DNA from: Prorocentrum cordatum
Taxonomy: Eukaryota > Sar > Dinophyceae > Prorocentrales > Prorocentraceae
Direction of reading: 5' to 3'
NCBI GenBank assembly: GCA_963575745.1
Contig: CAUYUJ010012169.1
Coordinates: forward strand, 319,818 to 383,817
DNA: 64,000 nucleotides
A model generated the notes under the pieces. The model had not been told where the DNA came from and ran no database searches. It was given only the letters and a program-made list of their open reading frames with translations. The translations under genes were made by a program, and so were the position numbers. Below, piece after piece: positions 18,577 through 27,837 of this stretch (within the stretch, counting starts at the first letter, position 1; every line of letters begins with the position of its first letter).

Positions 18577-18610
18577 CTCAAGCCATTTTGGCTCAAGTAA
18601 CTAGCTCAAG
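18577..18610 (+). other. Tandem spliced-leader relic
   Basis: CTCAAG (18577-18582) is followed by CCATTTTGGCTCAAG (18583-18597) and, after TAACTA, GCTCAAG (18604-18610). The middle part is the exact 3' 15 bases of the dinoflagellate leader, with leader 3' ends immediately before and shortly after it. That is the pattern left when a leader-bearing cDNA is reinserted, transcribed and trans-spliced again. No intact gene follows. Confidence 0.72.
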
Positions 18611-18917
18611 TAAGCGGGCCCCAGGCGGCGCACGTAGAGAGGCCGAACGAGAAATCGATGGCGCCCCGGCATTGGCCAACAGAGTGGAGATCCGGCGTGC
18701 ACGCCACTGATGATGATTATGTTTCGAAACGCCAGCGACAGACGGCGGGTGGCAGATTACAGTCTTGACGACACATCGAGCCGTAAGCAGCATGACAACA
18801 TCATTTGCCAGTGAGCGTCGGCCAACAAGAAGTTCTCAGAGCGTGCCAAACGTATTGACAAAACTAGTTCCAATGTCGGTACTGTGGTTTGAAATGTTTG
18901 AGGGCCTTCGGCCCATC
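18611..18917. other. No recognisable gene
   Basis: Unique sequence directly downstream of the leader relic. If a retroposed mRNA was here, its coding sequence is no longer recognisable. Confidence 0.4.
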
Positions 18918-19322
18918 CCGCCACCGTGCCTGGGTTGTGGTTATGAGGCCTATTGGATGTTCGTCGGGATCTCGTGGGAGGCCTCTCGAGGGCCCCTTGG
19001 AGGCAATTGTGAAGCCTCTTCGGGGCCGTTTGGGGGCCTTTGGGAGCCTCTTGTTGGGTCTCTTGAGGGCTTCTTTGGGCCTCTTGGAGGCCTCTTGGAA
19101 ACCTCTTGGGGCCTCTTGGAGCCTGCTGGGGGCCTCTTGGGGCGGAAGGCTCGGATTTTCGCTTCGTCTTCCCTCTCTTGGGCCTTTGGGGGGATGTCTT
19201 GGGGCCATATCGGGCCGTCTTGGGCGCCTCTTGGGCCATATTGGGGCGCTCAGGCAGTCTTGGAGGCCTCTTGGAGGCCGCATGGAGCGTCGGAAAGCAG
19301 AAGTGGCGAGAACGCCCAAATC
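18918..19322 (+). repeat. Cap-array-tail module, complete copy 1
   Basis: Begins with the 15-mer CCGCCACCGTGCCTG and GGTTGTG. A body of degenerate GGCCTCTTGG / GGCCGTCTTGG repeats follows, and it ends with GCGTCGGAAAGC and CGAGAACGCCCAAATC (19307-19322). The same head and tail flank a shorter body at 28370-28574. Frames through the body read LGGLLEASWG-like repeats and are not genes. Confidence 0.75.
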
Positions 19323-19640
19323 CTTCAAACACCTTTGGCAAATCAGTAATGTTTGTCTCTTCGGGCCCTCTTGGGAGGCCTCTTAGAGGCCTCTTGGAGG
19401 CCTCTTGGGGCCTCTTGGAGGCCTCTTGGACCGTCGTCGGGCCGTCCTGGGCTCTGCCGCCGATGGTTCGGCGACTCGGGGCCCTCTTGAACCGTCTCCG
19501 GGGCCTCTTGGACCACTCATGCTGCTCTTTCCGACGAGCGGAAACACAGGGCCGCCGCTCGAGCCAGGGCCGCCTGCGCCGAGAAAACTACGCGCAGCTG
19601 GGCGACCGCTGGCGCCTGCGCTCTCGACGTGAGGGTCTCG
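19323..19640 (+). repeat. Further GGCCTCTTGG array
   Basis: Continuation of the array without a clear head, running to about 19520, then unique GC-rich sequence. Confidence 0.6.
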
Positions 19641-19646
19641 CAAGGC

Positions 19647-19772
19647 CGAGCTGTGGAAGCCATTCTCGAAGCGCCTCATTCTCGAAGCCATTCTCGAAGC
19701 CATTCTCGAGCTGTGGAAGCCATTCTCGAAGCCATTCTCGAGCTGTGGAAGCCATTCTCGAGCTGTGGAGCA
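19647..19772 (+). repeat. GAAGCCATTCTC tandem repeat
   Basis: About eight units of GAAGCCATTCTC alternating with GAGCTGTG, immediately upstream of the LINE remnant. Confidence 0.9.
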
Positions 19773-19779
19773 TCAAGAT

Positions 19780-22745
19780 GGTCACTGGCACGTGCAGCGC
19801 CATCGCCACATATGCAAGGGCAATGCAAACGGCCACCGTGAGCCATCGGGAACCCTGCTCACAGCCAAAAAGGGTGAAGGAGCAGGCGATCGCCGAGTAC
19901 CTGAACTCTGTCTTCCCTCAGCAGCAGATGCGTGACCCAGCCATTCCAGACGCGGCAAGCACCGGGCAGGCCGCCAAGCACTCGAGCGACTCAGCCCGAA
20001 GGCCTGATCGACTTCCATATCGAGCCTGGCTGCGTGCCCCGACCAGCTTCGAGGTGCCCTCCGAGCTCGGGCACGACAGCGCCAGATCCTCCACACCGTC
20101 ACTTCCCTACGACTTCAACTACTCTCTCATGGCGATGCTCCCCAACGGAGATGAGCCTCTGGGCAACGCGGAGTGCACTCGCACGCTAGATTGCCTTCGT
20201 CAGCTATCCATGAAGAGCACGGGTGTCGAGCTCTTGGCGGCGGAAGCCAACGGGATGCTCCACTCCGTCGCGGCAGACGCGGCCCCCGAGCAGCAGGGCT
20301 TCGCCAATGGCCGCCAGTTTTTTTCCGAACGTCGTTACTGTAGACGCTGAAGCACGTCGACGCAGCATGTCGTCGACCGCCGGCGAGGACAAGCCAGTTT
20401 TCATCAGCATGAACATCGCAGCAGCTTTCCCTAGCTTGGGACATCAGTGGCTACGGGCCGTACCGCACAGCTTGGGCATCGGCGGGCGCATGCTGAAGCT
20501 CCTGCGCCCATGCTACTACATGCCGCTCGCCTTCCTCGAGCGCGGAGGCGCGCTGCGACGGCTTCTCGTTGCCGCCTCGGGGGTCGCGCAGAGCTGCCCT
20601 CTCAGCGGCGCGATCTAGGCGCCGGTTGTTGACCCCTTCGCCACGGCGATCAGCGACGAGCTCAGGCGAATCCAGCGCAGCCACGCGGGCGCATGCGACG
20701 ACGACCGGGGCATCACCATCGCGCGCCTCCGAGGCATCTCGCGACATGTTCCACACTTCATCGCCGCCGAGGTTCTCGCGGGACTCAAATCGCAGACCAT
20801 GAAGTGCATCATCGCACCGACATTGTCATTGCCAACACCCAACCTCGCGCTCGAGATTCGTGACATTCTAGCAGCAGCGCACCATCCATGGCGAGAAGCT
20901 ATGGCGAGGTACCTCGGGTTCAACGCAGGCCCCGGCGCATCTCTGACCGGACCAATGGAAAGGGCCAGCATCGAAGCGGTGAGACCGCGTCGAGAAGCTC
21001 ACCCTGTCGCACGCCACGATCCGGCAGAGAGTCAAGGTCTACGATGTTGCAGCTGCCACATGCCTCTCGTATGTAGGCCAGCTGTACGAGCCACCGCCCT
21101 TTCTGCTAGCGAAGGAGCTGCAGGCGACCCACAAGCTCTCACGCGCCGCCCCGAACAGCTTCGTCGCCAAGTCAGACATCCAGGCGATGACGCTCTGGAC
21201 CAACATTGAGACCCCGAACTTCATCGAGAGGCTCCTGGCCGCCAAGATGCGGCACGCGCGAAACCCTGCGACGGCCCACGATTAGCTTCCCATCGCAGAA
21301 GCCTCGGCAGGGCGCTGGCGCGCGAAACGCTGGAAGGACCCCGCATCGATTGTGCAGCACTCTTCGGCGTGACGAATTCCACCTTCGTCGTGGAGGGCCA
21401 GGGCTCGATCTTCAAGCGGATGATCCGCGCTGTCAACACCTCCGCACGCGCTAGAGGCAAGCAGCCCACAAGCATGTCGCGCGCCAGGGGGCCCAGGCCA
21501 TGCTGGGCAGTGTCGCGAGGACGGCGGACATGCCGAAGAAGCAGCGCACACCCCAGAAGGCATACTTGCAGGCGCTGCAGGAGACGCTCTACGCGGACAC
21601 GATGCACATCACCATTTGCCGTCGCCTCATCGCTTGGTTCCCCCAGCAGTCGGGCACCCAGCTCGCTAGGCGACCCTTTGACCGTGCCTGAGCTCTCGCT
21701 AAGGAGGCCCAAGACCGTCTGCAACGCCGTGCTGTTGCCTGGGCGGCTCGCTGGTTTCCTGGCCTCCTCTTCGGCATCAATAGCTACAGCAGCAACCAGG
21801 ACTTGCTCGACTGGTGTAAAACGTGTTTATCCAGAGTTCTCCTGCGAGACGATGTCCTAGCTCTGCGCGATACACCCGAACAGCGGCGACGTCTAGCACG
21901 TGACATGTGCTTGCAGGCATGGGAAACTGGTGCATACGGACGTCGCCATCTCGAGCTCGCGCCGCTGGGCAACGCTGGTCCGCTCCTAGCAGATGTTCAA
22001 GCGCAAACCGAGCGACGCGCTGAGCTTGTCGCTGAACATCGAGCACGGCGCCGCTGAATCGAGCAGCCCCTCCCCTTCCTGCCCGTGGATGAGGGCGCCG
22101 ACGACAACCTGAGCAACGCCGACATGGAGAAGGACAAGATTGACCTCATCGGGTCCGGCGAGCCGCCTGCAGATTTACATGGCCGCTGGATGAAGCTGGG
22201 CAAGCACCTGGCCACCCTTTCGCCAGCACGTACCTGGGCAAGCCTGAAGACGCTGGCGGGCGCGTGGGCGATCTCATTCCGCAGGCATGTCCTCGCCACG
22301 AAGCGCAGCTGCCACTTCGGCTGCGACTCGAAGGACAATATGAGCTACTACCTGACCTGCCCTAGGATGCTGCACCACATGGCGCGTCCTCGCGGTGCCT
22401 TGTCCGTCTCGCTTCTGGATCGATTCGGGCTCGGGGATGGCCAGAACTACGAGGGCGAGAACGGCATCATCAACGCCATGAACCAGGCTCGCGGTGGCCT
22501 GCCGAGCGTATCACATGACGAAGGACACGAACGAGATGCGGCTCTTGAGCTACCAGGAGAACTGCAACGCGTTCGAGGCTGCCCGCCGCGCCCTGAGGCT
22601 GCCGCCTGATGCCACAGGCGGTGCGGGCGTTTGCGCGGCGGGCCTCTCCTCCTCCAGCACGACCGACTCGAGCGCCTCGTGCGCGGTGCCCGCCGCACCG
22701 CCCGCGGGCCGCCATGCGCGTCCGCCTCGCGTGAGGGCTCTCCTC
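19780..22745 (+). pseudogene. Dead LINE ORF2 (reverse transcriptase) remnant
   Basis: Aligns by eye to the ORF2 at 5277. SARRPDRLPYRAW corresponds to SAPGPDGFTCRAW. DCLRQL..GFANGRQF corresponds to DCVRQA..GFVIGRNF. ISMNIAAAFPSLGHQW corresponds to VSFDIAAAFPSVGHQW, with the catalytic Asp changed to Asn (AAC at 20412-20414). SGVAQSCPLSGAI then meets an in-frame TAG (20616-20618) at the position of a Trp codon. CDDDRG (about 20694) replaces CADDVG. CHFGCDSKDNMSYYLTC (about 22309-22360) is the CCHC knuckle with His changed to Tyr. Frame changes occur near the T-run at about 20320, more than once between 21050 and 22080, and near 22500. No endonuclease domain is recognisable upstream. The sequence is clearly diverged from the intact element, so it is a different lineage of the same group. 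Confidence 0.85.
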
Positions 22746-22869
22746 TGCTAGGCGGCAAGACAAGACCGCGTGCCCCCGCAAGGACGTTCGCTCCTCCTCC
22801 TCCTGCTCGCCGTGCTCATCTGTGCATTCCTCGTACTAGTCCTCCTGATCCTCGCCCTCCTTCTCCATC

Positions 22870-22962
22870 TCCATCTCCATCTCCTCCTCCTCCTCCTCCT
22901 CCTCCTCCTCCTCCTCCTCCTCCTCCTCCTCCTCCTCCTCCTCCTCCTCCTCCTCTTCATTT
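22870..22962 (+). repeat. (CCT)n microsatellite after the LINE remnant
   Basis: Pure CTC repeat starting about 130 bp after the last LINE-like sequence. This is the same arrangement as the tail of the intact LINE and may be its original 3' tail. Confidence 0.85.
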
Positions 22963-23028
22963 CCCTTCCCCAAAGGAATCGTGCTCGCGCCTCGGCGCCG
23001 GCTACCTCCTCCGTCAGGCCAGGGGCGC

Positions 23029-23525
23029 CCAGACGGATGTCTCAGGTCAAACGGGCTTGACCACCTCGCTCGGCATCTCGAAGATCAGAGTTGCCAGGAC
23101 GTCTCAGGCGAAACGTGCTGGACTACCTCGCGCGCGTCATCTGAAAGCCCAGAGTTGCGAGGATGCCTCGGGCCAAACGGGCTACACCACCCCGCGCGCG
23201 GCATTTCGGAGCCCAGGGATGCGAGTCGTCTCAGGCGAAATGGGCTGGACCACCTCGCGCGCGGCATCTGGGAAACCAGAGTTGCGAGGATTTCTCAAGC
23301 GAAACGGGCCGGCCCACCTCGCGCGCGGCATATCTCGGACCCCAGAGTTGCCAGGATACTTTTGGCGAAATGCGCCAGACCACCTTCCGCGCGGCATCTC
23401 AGAGCAAAGAGTTGCGAGGATGTCTCCAGCGAAACGCGCCGGACGATCTTTCGCGCGGCATCTCGGAGCCCAGAGTTTTGCAGAAGTTTCAGGCGAAATG
23501 CCCAATCTCGGCCCAATCCCAGCCA
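23029..23525 (+). repeat. 64-bp tandem repeat
   Basis: Seven to eight copies of a unit containing TCTCAGGCGAAACGGGC, ACCACCTCGCGCGCGGCAT and CCCAGAGTTGCGAGGA. The GGCAT (or GTCAT) marks fall at 23072, 23136, 23200, 23263, 23327, 23393 and 23457, a spacing of 63-66 bp. No conserved direct repeat alternates with unique spacers, so it is not a CRISPR array. Confidence 0.92.
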
Positions 23526-23734
23526 ATTCAGAAATGAGAGGTGCGAGGATGTGTCAAGCAACCAGCCCAAACCATATTTAGGGGGAATTTCTCCCTGCGT
23601 AGGTCCCCCGGCCAAAACTAGTTTCTATCACAACAGCACTCCAGTCATCACAGCTGTTCGGGGGAAAAGGGCGGGTGGGCCAAGAAAGCGCGTCTAGGGG
23701 AAGGAGGAAGGGGGAGGTGGCCGAGGCAGAGGGA
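23526..23734. other. No recognisable gene
   Basis: Unique sequence between the 64-bp array and the next microsatellite. Confidence 0.5.
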
Positions 23735-24420
23735 CTCCTCCTCTTCCTCCTCCTCCTCCTCCTCCTCCTCCTCCTCCTCCTCCTCCTCCTCCTCCATATC
23801 CTCCTCCATATCCTCGTTCTTTTCCCTCCCCCTCCTCCTCGTCCTGCTCCTCGTCGTCCTGCTCCTCGTCGTCCTGCTCCTCGTCGTCCTGCTCCTCCTC
23901 NNNNNNNNNNNNNNNNNNNNNNNNNNNNNNNNNNNNNNNNNNNNNNNNNNNNNNNNNNNNNNNNNNNNNNNNNNNNNNNNNNNNNNNNNNNNNNNNNNNN
24001 CTCCCTCCTGCTCCATTCTCCCTCCCCCCCTCCTCCCTCCTCCCTCCTGTTCCCCCCTCGCCGCCGGCGCTGCCGGAGCGCAACGGCCGCGGCGCCCGCC
24101 TGCTCCGCACGCCCCCCCGGAGGGGGAGAAAACAGGTGCTCCCGCCGCGCGGGGAGGCCTGCGGCGCAGCGCGCGGGCGGCCCCATCCGGGGGGCGGGGA
24201 GGAGGAGGAGGAGGAGGAGGAGGAGGAGGAGGAGGAGGAGGAGGAGGAGGAGGAGGAGGAGGAGGAGGAGGAGGAGGAGGAGAGGTGGAGGAGGAGGAGG
24301 AGGAGGAGGAGGAGGAGGAGGAGGAGGAGGAGGAGGAGGAGGAGGAGGAGGAGGAGGGGAGAGAGGAGGATGGAGGAGGAGGGGTAGGAGGAGGAGGAGG
24401 AGGAGGAGGAGGAAGGAGGG
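23735..24420. repeat. CTC tract, assembly gap, GC-rich island and GGA tract
   Basis: 23735-23900 is (CTC)n with CATATCCTC and CTCGTCGTC variants. 23901-24000 is exactly 100 N (gap). 24000-24190 is GC-rich. 24198-24412 is (GGA)n. All long Leu/Glu/Arg frames here are artefacts. Confidence 0.9.
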
Positions 24421-24469
24421 CGAGAGGAGGGGTCAGAAAGGAGGGGGGGAAGGGGGCGCCGACAGGGGG

Positions 24470-24715
24470 AGGGGAGGGCAGGGCGCCCCCATCCAGGCGA
24501 TCGCAAGCATGAATCAGGGGGGGCGTGGATTGGCGACGGGTCCCGTTTCCATGGCAAATCGCGGGCTTCCGCCGCCGAACGAGGCGGCACCAGCCGCATT
24601 TTGGGGAGGGCATTTCCCCCGATCCATGGATTTGGCGACCGCGCGCCAAATCCATGGATCGCTTATCCATGATCGCGCGCCCCGAGGGGAGGGCAGGGCG
24701 CCCCCATTGCTCTGG
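24470..24715. repeat. Direct repeats enclosing a 17-bp palindrome
   Basis: GAGGGCAGGGCGCCCCCAT occurs near 24473 and again near 24694. Between them GATCCATGGATTTGGCG (24623-24639) is perfectly repeated in inverse at 24646-24662 with a 6-base loop. Similar words (CCATGG, GATCGC) recur through the interval. No coding sequence is visible. Confidence 0.7.
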
Positions 24716-25320
24716 CATTGTTGCAGACTGCCCTGACGCTGCACACCCAGAGTGCTCGTGGGATGCCTGCACCAGGAGCTCGCGTCCCATAATTACCAGC
24801 TTGGGTCTCGTCCTCCTCCGGGCGGCCCCATCAGGCCAACCCGAACCCCCCGTCTGCCCGACAAGGGTAGAAATAGGCTGTCGGAAATAGTCACGCGCTG
24901 GCCGAGATTTCGACCAACTGAAATCACATACAGGCGGCCCGGATTAGGAGGTCGACCCTGCCAGCTCAGGAGTACCCTTGTGTCCTGTGCCTCGCGACAC
25001 GTGCCTTCTTACACTCCAGTGGCGCTGTGGCCTTCGGAAGGGTCTTGTGCCCTCTCGCGCGTCCTGTCCAATCAAGTCCGACTGTAGGGGGTGCCGCTGT
25101 CGGCGCTTTGGGGGGACGCGCCCGTTCCAGCCAGATCTGAGGCCCCGTAGAGCCTCCAAATCCACGTGTTCCCCGCCACCGCCCCTGCGAACAGCGCCGA
25201 CGTCGACGACTTTTCCCGCGCGCAGCGTGCGCCGTGCACCGGGACAGGGGTAGAAGCACATGCGACGGCAGTCAGCTGCACATAAGAGTGACCTTTCGCC
25301 GGAGTGGCTTTGCAAGGGCG
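24716..25320. other. No recognisable gene
   Basis: Unique sequence with no motif, repeat or domain that I can identify on either strand. Confidence 0.45.
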
Positions 25321-25329
25321 CCCTCAAGG

Positions 25330-25466
25330 GCGCGAAGTTATTCGCGCTTCGCGCTTCGCGGTTCGGCTCCGACTCCTCCTCACCCTCCTCTTCTCCCCTG
25401 GGAGGCGGCGCGAGAGCGCGAAGTTATTCGCACTTCGCGCTTCGCGCAGCGCGAAGCGCGAAGTTG
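25330..25466. repeat. GCGCGAAG palindromic repeats
   Basis: Two copies of a GCGAAGTTATTCGC-CTTCGCGCTTCGCG motif (about 25335 and 25418). The second continues as a perfect 16-bp inverted repeat, ACTTCGCGCTTCGCGC (25432-25447) against 25449-25464 with a 1-base loop. Confidence 0.8.
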
Positions 25467-25631
25467 GGAGCCCTTGCTTTGGTGCTGGCAAACCGGGGGC
25501 CCCAGATGACCGAACGCGATGCGACAGCAGCGTCTTGCGAGCCCGGGGGTGGTCTCTCTCCACGGCCCCCGCAAGTCGAGCAGGGGGTCACTCTTGCGCG
25601 CGTAGCCACGGCAGCCTTGATGCCATGCAAA

Positions 25632-25705
25632 CGGTCCCACGCGGGCTCGAACCGCGGACCTTAAGGTTATTGGCCGAGCGCTTTGACCAATTGAGCGATG
25701 AGACC
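25632..25705 (-). tRNA. tRNA-Ile(AAT)-like sequence, probably degenerate
   Basis: Read on the minus strand, 74 nt: acceptor stem GGTCTCA pairs fully with TGGGACC. A D-arm is closed by GCTC/GCGC with one mismatch. A perfect T-arm is CGCGG TTCGAGC CCGCG, and the discriminator is G. The loop CCAATAA would give anticodon AAT, but position 33 is C instead of T and only two base pairs of the anticodon stem form. The B box is good and the A box has one mismatch. It could be a tRNA pseudogene or the head of a tRNA-derived SINE. No T-run terminator is obvious. Confidence 0.5.
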
Positions 25706-25823
25706 ATTGGGGAAGGAGCCCAGCGTTGCACGATCCACACTTGCGGGTCAAAGCTTCGGATGCGACCAGGCATGTCGGCGAGCGGCTTGGTTGCTGGCTC
25801 AGCGCTGCGCAGCCACGCACATA

Positions 25824-25896
25824 TGACCCTGGCAGGGCTCGAGTCTGCAATCTCTGGTTCCGAAGACCAGCGCCTTATCCATTAGGCAGCAGGGCC
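25824..25896 (-). tRNA. tRNA-Arg(TCG)-like gene
   Basis: Read on the minus strand, 73 nt: acceptor GGCCCTG pairs with CAGGGTC (one G-T). The D-arm GCCT/AGGC and the anticodon stem CTGGT/ACCAG are perfect. The loop CTTCGGA gives anticodon TCG. The T-arm is GCAGA CTCGAGC CCTGC, with one mismatch and C at position 54 where tRNAs have T. It resembles the eukaryotic tRNA-Arg pattern (GCCTAATGGATAAGGC). The two T-arm changes damage the B box, so activity is doubtful. It lies 118 bp from the other tRNA-like sequence on the same strand. Confidence 0.65.
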
Positions 25897-25968
25897 TCTT
25901 GTGGGCGCCCCGATGTGGCCCCTTCATGCCCCATGGGCGACCCTGCGCCCCGCGCCCTGGGGCCTGCG

Positions 25969-26061
25969 GGCCTCGCCTTCGAAGATCGAAGGCGATGCTA
26001 TCTCTTCCTCGGCGGAAGGCGGCATCAGGTCGGCGGAAGGCGGCGGAAGTAAGGCGAGGCC
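25969..26061. repeat. Small inverted-repeat unit
   Basis: GGCCTCGCCTT at 25969-25979 is the exact inverse of AAGGCGAGGCC at 26051-26061. The interior holds repeated GGCGGAAGGCGG words. The outer ends could be those of a short MITE or simply a local palindrome. Confidence 0.45.
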
Positions 26062-26283
26062 GCCTTCGCCCACGGAAGCCAGCCGCCTCCGAGTTGACAA
26101 GGATGTTTTTGGTTCAGAGCTTTCTGGAGCCAGCCACAAGTATGCTGCGCTTGGTGAGAGAAAGTCGGCATAAAGATATACCGCGACTGTGTGATAGAGC
26201 TATTGGCTCACGTGCTTTGCAGAGGCGATCTGCTGCCCACACAGGCGAGCCTGCAGGCGCACCCTTCGGGGGCCTGCAGCAGC

Positions 26284-27504
26284 ATGCGCACCGCGCGCGC
26301 CTGCCGATCGGCCTGGGAAGCGCAGTGGCGCGCCGCGGCGGCCGCGGCGCGCAAGCGCATCGTGCTGCCAGAGGCCACGGACCCGCGCACGCTGCAGGCG
26401 GCGGGCCGCTCGCTGGACTTCTGCGACGTCACGCTGGTGTGCCGGGCGGCCGAGAGGGGCAAGGTGGAGGCCTTGGCCCAGCAGCTGGGCGTGGACCTGG
26501 GCGCGATGGACGTGGTGACCCCCGAGGAGCACCCCCAGGCCGAGGCACTCCGCGCCGAGCTCGCCCGCAGGCGCGCGGGCAAGAAGCTGCCGGACACCAC
26601 CCAGCCCCTGGGCTTCGCCAACCTCCTGGTGTCCGGCGGCGTCGCCCACGGAAGCGTGTCGGGGGCAGTCACTTCCTCGGGGGACGTCGTGCGGTCTGCA
26701 GTGCAGATTGTAGGCATGAAGAAGGGCATCTCCAAGATGAGCAGTTTTTTCGTGATGGTGCCTCCGGGCCGGGAGCCGCTCTTCTTCGCAGACTGCGCCG
26801 TGATGGTCAGCCCGAGCTCGCAGGAGCTGGCCGAGATCGCGGATCTCGCCGCCTCGAACTTCTCCGCGCTGTTCGCGGACCGCGAGCCGCGCGTGGCGCT
26901 GCTCTCGTTCAGCACCAAGGGCTCCGCCTCGGACCCGGCGGTGGACAAGGTCCGGGACGCCCTGCCCCTGCTGAGGCAGCGCCGGCCGGGCCTGACCTGC
27001 GACGGGGAGCTGCAGCTGGACGCCGCGATCGTGCCGAGCGTCGGGGAGTCGAAGGCGCCAGGCTCCGCGGTGGCCGGCAGCGCCAACGTGCTCGTGTTCC
27101 CCAGCCTGGAGGCGGGCAACATCGGCTACAAGCTGACCCAGCGCCTGGCAGGCGCCAAGGCGGTGGGCCCCATCCTGCAGGGGCTCCGCAGGCCGTGCAA
27201 CGACCTCTCGCGCGGCTGCAGCGCCGAGGACATCGAGGGCGCCATGGTGATCACGGCGCTGCAGGCCGTCCAGGCGGGCGAGGAGCAGGGCGCCCGCCAA
27301 GGGGAGGTGTGCCCCGGGGGTTGCGATGTTCCAGCCTACTGTCGCCTTGACCACCAGAAAGAATTTCGAGCACCAGAAAAAAAAAACACGAAGCTCGAGG
27401 GTTTTCGCGTGTCGGGCCCTGGGAGACCCTCGTCCGACGCTGTTTCGACACTCTTTCGACACTTTTCCGGGTGCTCGAAAGTATTTTCTGGACGTGGTCC
27501 TTGA
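26284..27504 (+). CDS. Phosphate acetyltransferase (catalytic domain), eukaryotic copy
   Basis: Catalyses acetyl-CoA + phosphate to acetyl-phosphate + CoA, the first step of acetate formation with acetate kinase. Residues 22-336 cover the PTA_PTB-type domain in order: RKRIVLPEATDPRTLQAA, GSVSGAVTSSGDVVRSAVQI, FADCAVMVSPSSQELAEIA, PRVALLSFSTKGSA, DGELQLDAAIVPSVGESKAP, VLVFPSLEAGNIGYKLTQRL, GPILQGLRRPCNDLSRG. NDLSRG holds the catalytic Ser309/Arg310 (this frame). The length fits a stand-alone enzyme. I chose ATG 26284; the frame is open back to 26191 without an ATG. The Arg/Ala-rich first 22 residues, with a single acidic residue, could be a mitochondrial or plastid targeting peptide (inference). 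The last 70 residues have no family counterpart, so the true end may be a splice (GT at 27307) near residue 336. No intron interrupts the domain. GC-rich third positions set it apart from neighbours. Confidence 0.85.
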   Translation: MRTARACRSAWEAQWRAAAAAARKRIVLPEATDPRTLQAAGRSLDFCDVTLVCRAAERGKVEALAQQLGVDLGAMDVVTPEEHPQAEALRAELARRRAGKKLPDTTQPLGFANLLVSGGVAHGSVSGAVTSSGDVVRSAVQIVGMKKGISKMSSFFVMVPPGREPLFFADCAVMVSPSSQELAEIADLAASNFSALFADREPRVALLSFSTKGSASDPAVDKVRDALPLLRQRRPGLTCDGELQLDAAIVPSVGESKAPGSAVAGSANVLVFPSLEAGNIGYKLTQRLAGAKAVGPILQGLRRPCNDLSRGCSAEDIEGAMVITALQAVQAGEEQGARQGEVCPGGCDVPAYCRLDHQKEFRAPEKKNTKLEGFRVSGPGRPSSDAVSTLFRHFSGCSKVFSGRGP

Positions 27505-27519
27505 GTACGATTGCTTGGC

Positions 27520-27637
27520 ATGGCTCGGAGATGTGCATTTTCTCTCGGCGAGGACCATCGAGGAACAAATTTGATCATTTAGCGGAGAATATACGCACGA
27601 GATCGAAAAATGCACTGGGAATGGACGTCCGAGCGAT
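27520..27637 (+). mobile_element. MITE family B, copy 1 (decayed left end)
   Basis: 118-bp non-coding element. Its right end ACGTCCGAGCGAT is shared exactly with the copies at 46160 and 50735, and its interior (CGGCGAGGACCATCGAGGA) aligns throughout. The left end ATGGCTCGGAGATGTG differs from the consensus ATCGCTCGGACGTGTG at two positions. Confidence 0.8.
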
Positions 27638-27837
27638 GGCGAGATTGGAGCAACACAACCCGGGGGGGGGGGGGGGGGATTCGATCGGCTCTTGCACCGA
27701 GCCGCCCAGAGCAGAGGCCACCCCCAGGCGCCGTGGGCAGCTCTCGATGGTTGCCGATGGGCGGGGCACGCCGGGGGGCACCTGCTTGCGGCAGTTCGGT
27801 GCACGAGCGGATCGAAGTCATGCCCCCCCTCAGGGTC

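Noticed and set aside
23029-23525. CRISPR array
   Set aside because: Whole 64-bp units repeat with diffuse variation; there are no short identical repeats with unique spacers, and the host is eukaryotic.
26198-26212. Leader relic before the phosphate acetyltransferase (AGCTATTGGCTCACG)
   Set aside because: Only TTGGCTCA is exact; too short and too altered to claim, kept only as a hint in the finding on that gene.
26200-27804. 534-codon minus-strand frame opposite the phosphate acetyltransferase
   Set aside because: Shadow of a GC-rich gene: the plus strand carries the ordered family motifs.
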